Part shown: piece by piece, positions 35,217-47,261 of the stretch
Position numbering within the stretch: position 1 is the first letter of the stretch
Layout: the number at the start of each line of letters is the position of its first letter
Assembly: GCA_026874595.1 (NCBI GenBank)
Contig: CM049317.1
Coordinates: forward strand, 43,488,401-43,552,400
Length of the DNA stretch: 64,000 nucleotides
Direction: 5' to 3'
Source: Sipunculus nudus
Taxonomy: Eukaryota; Annelida; Sipuncula; Golfingiida; Sipunculidae
The notes under the pieces: model-generated
Seen by the model: the letters and a program-made list of their open reading frames with translations, nothing else
Told to the model about the DNA's origin: nothing
The model's database searches: none
Translations under genes and position numbers: made by a program

Positions 35217-35958
35217 AAAATCAATGAACCCAATCTACTCTTATAAAATTGAGAGAACTTATAAAATTCTTGTGAAAACTAAAACCATTCAGCTTCAGTT
35301 TCATCATGAAACATTTTTAAGCTGAAAGAGGCTTAAATTACACGGTTTTTGCCATAATATAACAGGTGAAGGTTGTACCACAAAACCTCAATTTCAAACA
35401 TGAGTCATGTTGCAACATTTGCACAAAACTTAGTGATCCTAGCTCCTGTAGTTTCTGAGATTCTTATGTTAGTTTGGCAAAAGACCAATTTCAAATACCT
35501 GTAAATCAGCCAATATCAGCCAAACTGGAACCAATCAAACAAGAAGATTTTCAAAGTTTTTCAAGCTTTTTCCCTGTAAAATGTAAAATGATGCAGGTGG
35601 CAACAAAACAAGCTGTATCCCAGAACATTTGAGATGTGATTGATTTTTGTGTAAATTTTTGGGGATGCTAGCTTTTGCTGTTCCTTAGAAATTATGGGTT
35701 AATGTACTGATAACTGATGACCCCCACACAAGAAAGGTCGACGAGGGTGGTGCCACTTATACCTAAATTTTAGATATGACCCATGTGACCAACATTGGCA
35801 TAAAACTTGGTGGTGACAGATTCGGCTGTTTCTGAGATGGTAATTTTAGTATGCTTTTTTGGACAGATGACCAAGTTCAACTTCCTGTAACTCGGCCAAA
35901 AATCACTGAACTTGAGTCGTTCGAACAAACTTGAGAGAGACTGTTCAAGCAATCATTT
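35217..35958 (+). mobile_element. Family B element 3, right segment (partial)
   Basis: B tail-type core with a box variant at about 35747 and 'gtaactcggccaaaaatcac'. It runs directly into a truncated B head at 35959 and never reaches a B terminus. Confidence 0.65.
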
Positions 35959-38470
35959 TCTACAGGCCTAATGCGAACCTGTGCATATGGAAATACACCA
36001 GGTATAATGCTTCAATGCTGGACCATTACTTCTCATGTATATGAACAATGCAAGTACTAAACATTTTGAATAAGAAACAATTACACAAACATCACTGCTG
36101 AAATTCTGGCATGGGTGTACACAACACAAAAATGATTGTAGCTGGCACCGCCAGTCTTGTATACAACAAAGTTATCAGAGATATATACATATGCCCAATT
36201 TCAGACTCGTATATCAAACCCCTCCTGAAAATAAGCAGGAACACACCTCTATGGGCACCACCAGTCTTGTATACGACAAAGCTATTCGACAAGTATATAT
36301 ATGCCCAATTTCAGGCTGATATATCAAATTCTTCTGTAGAAATGAGCAGGCATATACACTGTGCAAAAGTCATTGTAGGTGGCGACACCTGTCTTGTGAA
36401 TGAAAAAGCAATCAAAGACACACAGACAGGTCAAAATATCAGGCCAATAAATCAAACTTACCTCGAGTCTGATGCATGGGGCTGACCAGGCTTAGGGGAG
36501 AAAGGCAGTTGCCCTGAGTGAACTGTGACAAATTTGCTGGCTCAGTCTACTGCACTGAGTGAACTCATGACCTGCACCTGGCTATACTGAGTGAACTTTT
36601 GACCTGTACCTGGCTGCACTGAGTGAACTCTTGACCTGTTGCATAGTCTGACACAGTTGGCACTCTGCCAAAGCTATAAATAGATCCAGGCTGAACTTGG
36701 GTACCAAATCTGATGCAGTATGCAGTCTGCCAATGCTATAAATAGAATGCAGCTACTGCATTGAGTAAACTCCTGACCCATACTTGGCTGCACTGAGTGA
36801 ACTCTTGACTTGTTGCCTAATCTGATACAGTTGGCAGTCTGACAGAGCTATAAATAGATCCAAACTGACCTCTAGCCTGTTGCCAAATCTGAAGTAGTAG
36901 CCACACCATTGCATAAGCTCATGCAGGGGCCCTGCCCTGAGGGGCATGCAACCCATGAAGTGATCACATGGTGCCCATGAGGTGTTCACATGTCACCCAT
37001 GAGGTGATCACATGCCTTGTGCTTGGCTGCACTGATTGAACTCTTGACCTATATCTGGCTGCACTGGATGAACTCTTGATCTGTTGCCAAATCAAAACAG
37101 TTTGGCAGTTTCTCAACCTATTAAAGATACACAATCTTGGCCTGATGGTAAAACTGTTAACACATACTGAAAGACTTTGCTAAAATGCTTTTCTTAAAGC
37201 TGACATATTCAAAAACTTGTTATGAAAATATCTAGAATGATAAAAGATGTAGTCCTTTTATTGTTAAAGGTCCAATAATTCTGCAAAAAATCATTCAAGT
37301 AAACTTGAACAAAGGCCACCTAAGAAAAATTTTTATGCAATGGTACAGAAGTTATAATTGAAACAATAATTTTGTAGAAGAACAGTTTGCAGTCCTCAGT
37401 TTGAAACAGACATAATAATGGCCATAAGACCAACTTAAGCTTTAATGATATGATTGAAAGAACCATGTCCTAGGATAGTTCTTTTGAAAAATTGAACGAT
37501 TCAACTTGAAAGTTTTATCATTAACATTTAAAGCTGAAAGAGGCTAAAATTGTGAGGTTTTGCCCATAAAAAACAGGTCAATGTAGGTGGCACCACAAAA
37601 TCTGCATCTTCAAATATGAGTCATGTTACCATCATTTGCACAATACTTGGTTATGCTAGCTTCTGCATTTCTGAGATTACTTTGTCAGTATGCTTACTTG
37701 GCCAAATGACTGTTCAAATTCATGTCACTCCACTAAAATCAAATGCGAACCATATGAACAAACTTGAGAAGGGTTGCCTCTGGGATCATTTCTGTAAAAT
37801 ATTGAACAATTTGGCTGGACTGTTTACATGAAGACTTTTAAAAGTTTTTCAGCTTTTTCCCTATAATATCTAAGTAAATGCAGATAGTAAAAAAATGCTG
37901 AATCCCACAAAATTTGATATGTGACAGATTATTGCATAAAATCTGGGGCTGGTAGCTCCTGCTATTCCTGAGAAATTATGGGTTAATGTACAGATGACCA
38001 ATGACCCCCGTACAAAAAAAGGTCAATGCAGGTGGCACCATCAATATCTGAATTTTATATATGACTCGTGACCAACACTGGCATAAAATTTGGTGATGAT
38101 AGCTCCAGCCGTTTCTGAGACTGTCACTTTAGTATGCTTTTTTGGACAGATGACCAAGTTCAACTTCCTGTAACTCGGCTAAAGTTCACCGAACTTGAAC
38201 CATTCAAACAAACTTGAGAGAGATGGTATAAAAGATTATTTCTGTGAAATATTGAATAATTTGGCTTGACAGTTTCGGAGGAGAAAATTTTTTTAAGGTT
38301 TTTAGCTTTTTCTCTAAAAAATCTAAGAAAATGCAGAATTTTTTTCAGATGGCTGATTTTTTGCATTAAATTTCACGATGCTAGCCCAAGTGGTTTTAAA
38401 AATACTATGGGTTACGTACAGACGACAGACACTGCCACATCATCACATTAGCTCACAGGTTCGCTAAAAA
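35959..38470 (+). mobile_element. Family B element 4, uninterrupted (2512 bp)
   Basis: The head lacks its first bases (starts CTACAGGCC). It then carries the B core, the CTGAGTGAACTC module, the 'gctgaaagaggctaaaattg' junction and the tail core, and ends GCTCACAGGTTCGCTAAAAA at 38470. It is the uninterrupted reference showing that 283-1881 and 9134-10045 are one element. No coding content. Confidence 0.8.
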
Positions 38471-39833
38471 TTACTACAAATGCATACTGAATGCAAATTT
38501 ATAATACAGATACATCTCACTGATGGCAAAATCTTGAATTAAGTTGAGTATGGTTACCAATTATTTATAATCCATGTACAGCCCTCTTTATATACCCACA
38601 GAGAGCTGTATACCTGTGATTGGAAACATTGCCTGGCATGAGGAATATCTAAAATCATGAATCTACATTTTTTAAAAGCTTTTAAAAAAACATTCTTGTC
38701 AATATTAACCATTGATATCCTGAAATCTAAATGTCTATAGAGGCATGATGCAATGGATGCTGATAAACTGATGCCACGCTAGATGTATCTGCTTCACACA
38801 GCTAACATATATGGTAAAATGACTCAATTCAATCTTTATAATTCAGCCAAAATTCATTCTTTGGAACCATAATAGACAATTATTATAAGAATTATTCAGG
38901 GAATTATTCTTGTAAAATATTAAACAAATTGGCCTCAGTGGCATCAGTCAAAAATTGTTTTACAGGTTTATAACTCATATGGGAAAATACAGTAAAATGG
39001 CTAAGTTAAGCTTCCCATAACTCAGCCAAAAATCACTGAACCAAAACCATTTGAACAAACTTGAATTATCAACATCTAAGGATAATAAATGTGTGAGATT
39101 TAAGAATTTGGCCCAGTGGTTTTTGAGAAGAATATCTTTGTAGTCACTGAGCTAAAATCGGCTGTTACAGCATATGACTAAATTTAGCTTCCCATAACTC
39201 AGCCAAAAGTCACTGAACTGAGACCATTTGAACAAATTTAAGAAAGCAGTACCCTAGGCTCATTTCTATACGATATTAAATAATTTGGCCATATGGTTTC
39301 AGAGAAGAAGTATTTTGTAGCCGTCAGTATGATACGGGCACTGATGACCCCCCTACGATAAAGGCCAATGCCACCTATACCTCAATTTCAGATAAGACTC
39401 ACGTGACCTACACTGGCATAAAATTTGGTGATGATAGCTTCAGCCGTTTCTGAGATTGTAATTTTAGTATGCTTTTATGGACAGATGACTAAGTTCAACT
39501 TCCTGTAACTAGGCCAAAAATCACCAAACTTAAACCGTTCGAACAAACTTGAGAAAGATAGTTCCAGGAATCATTTCTGTGAAATATTGGACAATTTGGC
39601 TGAACAGTTTCGGAGAAGAAGATTTTTAAAGGTTTTTTTGCTTTTTCCCTATAAAATTTAAGAAAATGCAGTTTGCCAAAAAATAAGCAAAATCTGATTG
39701 AGTTTTTTAGACGACTAATCATTTGCATTAAATTTCGTGATGCTAACTCTTGCAGTTTTCAAGTTAGTATGGGTTAACGTACAGACGACGGACGACGCCA
39801 CACCATCGCATAAGCTCAAGGGTTCGCTAAAAA
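38471..39833 (+). repeat. B-extension module with its own B terminus
   Basis: Matches 10046-10900, then carries a further tail core and ends at 39833 with CATAAGCTCAAGGGTTCGC. The B4 tail and this block form a head-to-tail partial dimer. Confidence 0.7.
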
Positions 39834-41120
39834 GGACAGACATACTGGTAGGCAAACTGATAATATATGAAGTTTTAAATATTTCTTTATTTTTTTAATT
39901 AGATCAAATAGTTTAAATTTTAATATCTGCAATATTACACAACTGAATATATGTTGCTTTCAAATTTCAGACTATAATTGCTTTAATAGAGCATATGAAA
40001 GTTATTTCAACAGTGCTTATAGGAAAAATTTCATAATTAATATATATTTAATGATAATGGAGAGATGATAGACAGACAGAGCTTATCACTTTCTGGTCAA
40101 TTCTCCTGAGCCAAGTATATGTTTCAATTAGATCTTAATTTTTTCTAATCCAATTATTTGTAGAGAACAGAGGACAATGACGTCACTCCACGTATATGTG
40201 GCATTATACAGAAAGTCAGTAAATCAACGTACAGCATGAGGGCCATGGCTGTTGTTCATTGTTTACAAAGTCCACAACCCTGTTGCAATGAGAAAGTGAA
40301 TGACTTAAGCCCCCTACCCCCAATCCCATGGGAGATAGGCCCCAAAACCCGGCACTGGAAAGTCCGAGATATAACTCTGTTGCAGTATGCTGTTTTAGTG
40401 AGACCGGCTTTAGTCCTGAAAATCCCCTTTTTCAATGCCACCTATTGGTGGACGAGTGACACCTTTCAAACAAACAAATCATCAAAGATCTTATTATTTT
40501 CTTGCTGAGTATATACAGTTATTTTCATATTCATTCAACCGTTTTGAAAACATCACCTGATATTAAAATAGTCAATAAATGTGGTCACATCTTGTTTTGT
40601 AACAAGACAGAAAGATGCAAAAAAGCTACTTTTGACAATGAACGTGATATTTGATACAGCCAGGCATAAAATACACTATGTAGCCCATACATAAAAATAA
40701 GTGAAGCAACGGACATTTCATAATTTGAGTAAAACTACATAAATTTTAACATGAATTGTCACATTATTTTTTATGTTAACTGGTGGTAGTGTATAAAGTT
40801 CTGCCATTAAAATTTTAAGAATTTGTGGTGCATGATAATACTGATATGCAAGAATCAATGAAGTATATATTTGCAGGTAAGTCTGCAATTCTGCTGCATT
40901 TAACTGATACTCCATTTATAGCACAACAGTTTAATTGTCTTGTTATTGTTACTAGCTCATTACAAATGGACTTTATTATTTTATGAATAAACGGTACACA
41001 AACATTTTCTCCACTTATGAGTAGCCTTCTCACATGCAGACTGAGCATGGACTGTCAGATGTTTTAAAGTGAAACAAAACAGTTCTCACAGCTGAATGAC
41101 AAGGAAGCTACAAACTTTGT
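39834..41120. other. Decayed A fragment, then low-repeat sequence
   Basis: 39900-40055 resembles the 'tttcaaatttcagact..acagtacttacagg' part of A interiors. The rest (40056-41120) is not matched elsewhere here. A 90-codon frame at 40236-40508 and a smaller antisense frame overlap each other, and neither shows a domain I know. Confidence 0.4.
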
Positions 41121-41445
41121 TTATCAGCCTTCTCCTGGGTTTCGAGGGCTCATTTACCTGTTTATAACCTCTGCTGAGCAGCAGGGTTATGTTTTTGTGG
41201 GTGTTGGTTTGTTTGTTTGTCTGTTAGCAAACATTGATCAAAAAGTTATCAACAGATTTTGATGAAATTTTCATGATTTCCCAGCAATGATAGAAGGAAC
41301 AATTGATTAAATTTTGGAGGTGATCCGGATCACCATCTAGATCCAAGAATATTTTAGAAGAAAATGCAGCATCTGACAGTTCCAAATGGGGATAAGAGCT
41401 GACTTGGCGGAGGTCTGCACTCTCTGAGTGCTTTTCTAGTTATTT
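41121..41445 (+). repeat. Interspersed repeat with 'ggaggtgatccggatcacc'
   Basis: Contains 'gggttatgtttttgtgggtg', a TTTGTTTGTC tract, 'gattttgatgaaattttcatg' and an end 'gagtgcttttctagtta'. I recall this kind of block as a dispersed repeat in many animal genomes, from memory only. GATCCGGATC inside it is palindromic. Confidence 0.45.
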
Positions 41446-41607
41446 CATAAATTTTTATAGCCCTAGCTTCTGTGCTCTCCCCTACCTCCACTGTGAGAGA
41501 GCCCTAGTAAAAGGTGTTTGAAAACTGGAGACATTCCAGTGGACAATGCAAACATATTCTTATCATATGGTAACATAACACACCACTTTTACATTGGGCC
41601 ATCCTTA
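41446..41607. other. Short spacer, nothing recognised
   Basis: No shared repeat or coding signal seen. Confidence 0.4.
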
Positions 41608-42599
41608 AACTATGGACCCATTGGTCTTGAAGCTCAGCTGTATATGTCTATAAGGATATTTTTAAAGAAATTTTTATGAATGATGGTCCTGTGACCTTAA
41701 CGAATGACCTTGTGACCAAAAATCTGAAAACCTAATATCCATGAACTTGCAGCATTTAGATAATTATTGTAACAATCTTCTAAAAAATGTTGGTCCAGTG
41801 ACCTTGACCTCTGACCAGGTAACCTCAAGATCTACAGATTTCTTCCACTTTGGGCAAGTTAGCAATGTGTGAAAGATGGAAAGTTTGGGATGAAAAATTT
41901 GATTAAAATTGCATCCACAATCAGTTTAAAGATATGGCTCCTGTGACCTTCACCTTTGACCTCTGGACCCCACATCAAAAAGAATCTTCCCCTATTGGCA
42001 GGTGTGTAATATCTTGAAGATGGAAGGTTTGTGATGAAAAGTTTGGCTTGAAATGCATACACATTCCTTTAAAGAAATGGGTCCTGTGACCTTGACCTTT
42101 GATCTTTGGACCCTAAAATCAACAGGGTTCTTACTTTAGTTGTGAGCCATATATAAAATAAGTTTGAAACCAATATGTCTGACTAAACTGGAGTTATCAT
42201 CCGGAAACTTATTTGTTTAACAGATGGTCCTGTGACCTTGAACTTTGACCTTGTGACCCAAAATTCATTTATGCTCTCCCTTTACTGGCAAGTCAGCTAG
42301 ATGTGCAAGATGGAAAGACTGGGATGAAAAGCTTGGCTTAAAATGCAGCCATTATCTTTTTAAATGAGTCTTGTGACCTTGACCCTTGACCTCATGACCA
42401 GAAAATCATATAGGTTCTTTCTTTAGTTGGCCATGTGTAAGTCATGAAATCCATGTCAATCCAACCTGGAATTATTGTCTGGAAACATATTTGTGTGGAT
42501 GGACGGATGGACAGACAGATGAACAAACAGCCAGACAGGGTGATTACTATGGGGCATCCACTTGTGATCAATAAACACACCAGGTTTTGGGACACTAGA
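41608..42599 (+). mobile_element. Family F element (A-related), copy 1
   Basis: A degenerate A head at about 41618-41640 (GGACCCATTGGTC..GCTCAGCTG). About 150-bp repeats of 'cctgtgaccttgacctttgacc..cttccc..' follow. An ACGG-like stretch at about 42496-42538 precedes the end. A second F element is at 45347-50711. Confidence 0.6.
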
Positions 42600-42683
42600 T
42601 GGAATCATAGCTGAGAAACTGACATGATTGTTGTCATTATATTATAATATAGTAAAAAATAGAAAAATATTTGTAAAAATAAA
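42600..42683 (+). repeat. A-core fragment left of the B insertion
   Basis: 'taaaaaatagaaaaatatttgtaaaaat' matches the A core just before its box; the core continues after the B block at 44029. This is the target of the B insertion. Confidence 0.5.
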
Positions 42684-43146
42684 AAACAAGGCCTACAGGC
42701 CTTATGCGATCCTGTGCAAAGTTTGGGAGTATGAATGGAGGTTTATTTTTTAAATTTAATATAGATCCTCTTATGTCCCGCATATCTACCTTCATCATTA
42801 TGATTTCAGCAAAATGGATGTTTTGGACCTGCATGTTTCGGACTAGCACATTTTAAAACTAAGATGTATCAGTCAGGATATTTTGGATATGTCCTTTTGC
42901 CAGGGAGGATTATTCGGACAGATGAATGGACAATTAGGCAGCATGGTTTCGGAGAAGAAAATTTTTTAATGTTTTTTAGCTTTTTACCTATAAAATCTAA
43001 GAAAATGCAGGAAGCCAAGAAATAAGCAAAATCCAATAGAATTAAATGACTAATTTTTTGCCAAAAATTTGGTGATGCTAGCTTTGACACATGATGGACA
43101 ATGGACAATGCCATATCATCCCATAAGCTCACAGATTTGCTAAAAA
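42684..43146 (+). mobile_element. Short family B element with both ends (463 bp)
   Basis: B head at 42684-42717 and B tail ending TTTGCTAAAAA at 43146. The 5' 170 bp match the start of B2 (10988-11160). The rest is a shortened tail core with no box. Confidence 0.7.
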
Positions 43147-44028
43147 TGCAAACAAAGTTCTTTCAAACAGTTGAAAGATATACTTCCACTAGTTCTAATC
43201 TGGGCATTCTGCATCTAGACATCTAGAAACATCGTCTAGTCACCAGACAGAGCCTGGTCGGTTGCCATGGTGATGTCTGGACCTCACCTGGTTGAACTGA
43301 GTGACCTCTTGACTTGGCTGTTGAAAGTTGGCATGTTGTCAAATTTGTTTTCAAACACTGAAAGCCTTTTTCAATTGGCTACACTGCTTTTTTAAAGCTG
43401 CATTTACCCAATCTCTTCTTATAAAACTGGCAGAACCCTACCATAGAATGATTCTTGTAAAGTTTAAACGAATCAGCTTAACAGTTTCATCATAAAACAG
43501 TGTATAAGCCAGAAGAGTCTTAAATTACATTTTTGCATGTATAAAAGACATTAATGTAGGTGGTGCCACCAATACCTCAACTTCAGATATGACTCATGTG
43601 ACCAACAGTGGCATAAAATTTGGTGACGATAGCTCCAGCCGTTCCTGAGATTGAAATTTTACTTTGCTTTTTTGGACAGATGACTAAGTTCAACCTTCTG
43701 TAACTCAGCCAAAAATCTCGAAACTAGAACCATTCGAAAAAATTGAGAGATTCCCTGGATCATTTCTTTGAAATATTGGACAATCTGGCTGAACAGTTTC
43801 GGAGAAGAAGATTTTTTAAAGCCTTTTTAGCTTTTTCCCTATAAAATCTAAGAAAATGCAGTTAGAAAAAAATACAAAATCTGATAGAGTTTTTCTGATG
43901 ACTGATTATTTGCAAAAAATTTGGTGAAGCTAGCTCCTGCCGTTATAGAGATAGCTATGGTTAACGTACAGATGACCCACGATGCACTGACGCCGTACCA
44001 TCGCATAAGCTCACAGGTTCGCTAAAAA
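43147..44028 (+). repeat. B tail module without head
   Basis: Starts 'tgcaaacaaagttctttc', carries a decayed GTCTAGAC cluster and a box variant at 43559, and ends with CACAGGTTCGCTAAAAA. It corresponds to 12240-13178 and 25205-26147. Confidence 0.7.
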
Positions 44029-44377
44029 TATGCATGGTGCCACCACTTTTCGGGAACTGACAAAACTAGTCATGGTCAATATTCAAGGCAAGATTCATGA
44101 CAATCCATGCATTAATTATCAAGATATTGGAGGTTTTGTATCAAATTTTTTATTATTCTGGGGATATTACAGGCCCAATAGCTCGGAGGATAAAAGTTGC
44201 AGAGACCTTATTTCAGGGTTCCATGGAGATTTTTATTGACCTCCCTGGATGTTCCCTCAGAAGTTTCTAGGACCAGCAGTTACGATTTGTGCCCTGCTAA
44301 TGGATGACCGGACAGCCGGACGGACGACTGACAAAGGGCATTCCTGTACCTCAGTTGACTTACAGCACATGCGCTTG
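44029..44377 (+). repeat. A core and decayed A tail
   Basis: A box variant at about 44035, the phrase 'ggaggataaaagttgcagagacc', an ACGG-like stretch and a decayed hairpin (CTCAGTTGACTTACAG). It continues the fragment at 42600-42683. Confidence 0.55.
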
Positions 44378-44475
44378 AATTGTTATTAGTGTAGATTTTG
44401 GTTAAATTTGTTACTTTTCTGCTTCATTTCATTATAGCTATTACTTATCTGACATTTACCTAGCGTTTTTCGCAC

Positions 44476-45341
44476 TATATGGTCCATCTCTAATATTTAC
44501 TTAATATCTTCTGAGATAGGCTGGCAAGAAGCCCCTATTGTCAGACCCAACAGCTAGGGCATAGCAAACGAGGACGCACTTTCTGATTGGTTGATATGTC
44601 TACTATTGGAGTCTTCAGATGTGGTCCTGAACTGGACTGTTCGGGGCCTATTCATAATCTGATGTCTATGTTGCCCCATCACAGTCCAGCACCAAAACGT
44701 CACTTCCCGGGAGTCCAGTGGAGATTCCCACTGGAGGGCTGTAGCTACTGTAACAGGCCAACACATGACAAAATACTGACCCAGTCTTATCAAATAAGAT
44801 GATATTTACCTCTCTGTATCAAATCCACCCCTTCCAAATACTGATATATCCATATATTTTCCCAATTTCCTATAATATTTTCCAAACCCATCTGACTACC
44901 GGTAACGCAGGGCTTTCAGGATATATCAGCTCAAGGGGATATTTATGAAAACTGATGGATATATGTTGGAATTGGGGGATGTGGATTTGACGCTGAGAGG
45001 TAAATAACAACTCAGATGATAAGACTTGGTCAGTATTTCGTCATGGGTTGGCCTGTCATAGGAGCTACCGCCTTCCAGTGGGATTCTCAACTGGACTCCC
45101 GGGAAGTGGCATTTTGGTGCTGGACTGTGACTGGGCAACATACACATCAGATTATAAATAGGCCCCGAACAGTCCAGTTCTGGACAACTTCAGATGGTGT
45201 CACTGCTGACGTAAAAATGGTTCTGCCAATCATGCATGTACCCCAGATGTAGCCTGAAACCGATGTGCCATGGCTGTGGGGTCTGACAAGGGGGGCTTCT
45301 TGCCAGCTAGCTAAGTGAATAATAAAGAGATGGACCATATA
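44476..45341. mobile_element. Large foldback element (866 bp)
   Basis: The ends TATATGGTCCATCTCT and AGAGATGGACCATATA are inverted. Similarity continues inward through 'ggcaagaagcccc' and 'ggggcttcttgcc' and through GACTCCCGGGAAGT and its complement, giving arms near 395 bp around a loop at about 44870-44945. Open frames in the arms are mirror images of each other and are not genes. Confidence 0.75.
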
Positions 45342-45346
45342 ATGTG

Positions 45347-47261
45347 AACAAGTGACCCATGGGTCATGACGCTCAGCTGCCAAGCATGACCTGCATCATC
45401 ATGGGCTGAGATTCACAACTTCTAGTTAAATTTTGAAGACCCAATTTGCCAATATGTTGAAATTTTCTACCACAGAAATATATATCACCTGTCTAGTTAA
45501 AACACAGTGAATGTTTGGTCAGAGGAAAAATATTGATTGTTAAGCTATCAGCAACTATTCCCAGAGCTTGCTTGATACCTGTCAGTCTCAAAAGGAACAC
45601 CACAAAGGGCAAATATAAGATCAACATATATAGCAAAAATCAAGGAAATCCATGCAAGAATTATTGAGAAATGGGTGTTTCTGTTTAAATTTTATTTAAT
45701 ACAAGCCAACTGTACTGCACCTGTATAAATGATGGTAATATTTATTAAGAAATATTTGACCCAATCCTTTGCAAGATAAGATTAATATACTTCCAACTGC
45801 ATTCACTTTAACAGTTCTTGAGATAATATGATCAAAAGGAATATGGTTGCCTGGTGGCCATATTCAACTTCTGAACTTTCTGAAATCAGACAACAAACAT
45901 TCTCTAAATTGGATCAAACATTGAAGAAAAATCACTGAAACTGCACTGAAAAAAAGGATTTCTAAGGTGGCTAACTGGCAGACATAATGGACTTCTGACA
46001 AGTCAGACATTTGATATCACACATCCTCCAATAAGAGACCAAACTTGGGGGCAAATTCTCCAAAGGATGGTACAGTAATGAATGTCCAAAACAAATCAAA
46101 AGGCATGTTAAGGCCCTCATATCAGATTTATAGATATGCAAATGTAAAAAGTGTAAGTCTAATATTTTTTATTATAACTCTGCTTTTCAATGGGGTCAGC
46201 AGGGTAGGTAAACTGCAAAACCTGAAAGAAAGGAAATGCAGAAAGCATGACTAAGAGTCTTGTAATGAAAAAAAGCCATCCTTAATCCAGGTACATATCC
46301 ACATATTATAAGAACAAACACTTGCTTTATATGTGGTGATTTATATATAAATATTCTGATATCTAGGAAACTAAGTTTATTGCTATGATTCCATAAAATA
46401 AACTGCAAAATGTTCCCATCATCTAATAAATCAGTAGCTAAACCTTAATACTATACTCTCATAGTCTTAATGCCTCGCTGAAGCATTCCGACAACTGTGT
46501 TTTTGTTATGCAGTAACAAGGTACTTATCACTCAGCCTTATCACTTAATAGGCTGATACGAAAGGGAGTCATATGTCACCAGTGTCACTCACAATTACAG
46601 CAACACAGTGAGATGTACCAGCTGGATTGCAATGGTTATATATAAAAGAAAAATAAAGATGGTCTACAAAATAAGTTATTGCGAACATCCCTGACCAATG
46701 ACCTTGGCCTTTTGCCCACATATCAACTGGATTCTTTCTAAATGATGGGTAACTACTAACCACTTAAATCTGGTGTAATTACTTGGCAACCAATGAGTGA
46801 ATAACTTTGACCTGCAACCTTTAACCTCCTGACCAGCTGACCCCAAAATCAATCAGTTATTTCTTCAAGCAAAAAGACCCATGAATATGAAGTTTGTATC
46901 AAATAGAGTGATGCATAGATGTGGCATATGTGAAAGACTGAAATTTTGGGTTGAACAGTTTCACCAGAAATATGTTCACAAGCATTTAGAACAATTAAGT
47001 ATTGTGGCCTTGACCTTTGACCTTTTGAACTCGACATCAATAGGCTTCTTCCCCTATTGGTAAGGTAAGCCATTTATGTCAGATGGAAGGTATAGATTGA
47101 AATGTTTGCCTGTAAATGTCTCCATATTAGAAGAGGGTGTGGTGAACTTGACCTTTGACCTCAAAATCAACAGGTCTTTTCCCCTGTTGGCAGAGAATTG
47201 ATATCAGTGCTGTAAGGTTTGGAATAAAAAGTCGAGCTTGAAATGTGTCTACAACCTTTTA
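45347..47261 (+). mobile_element. Family F/A element, left segment
   Basis: A head at 45347-45379, immediately after the foldback. 45590-45960 holds G-like 'ctggtggccatatt' phrases. The TGACCTTTGACC repeats begin near 46690. It is interrupted at 47262 by a complete A element and resumes at 49922. Confidence 0.6.
47011..47023 (-). promoter_or_regulatory. DR1-type nuclear receptor motif in F
   Basis: TGACCTTTGACCT reads AGGTCAAAGGTCA on the minus strand, a textbook DR1 pattern. Perfect copies also lie at 47149, 50098, 50233 and 50379, because the motif is part of the F repeat. Binding is inferred only. Confidence 0.45.

Noticed and set aside
44587-44802. Open frames in the foldback (also 45016-45252)
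   Set aside because: They lie in the two arms of one inverted repeat and mirror each other.
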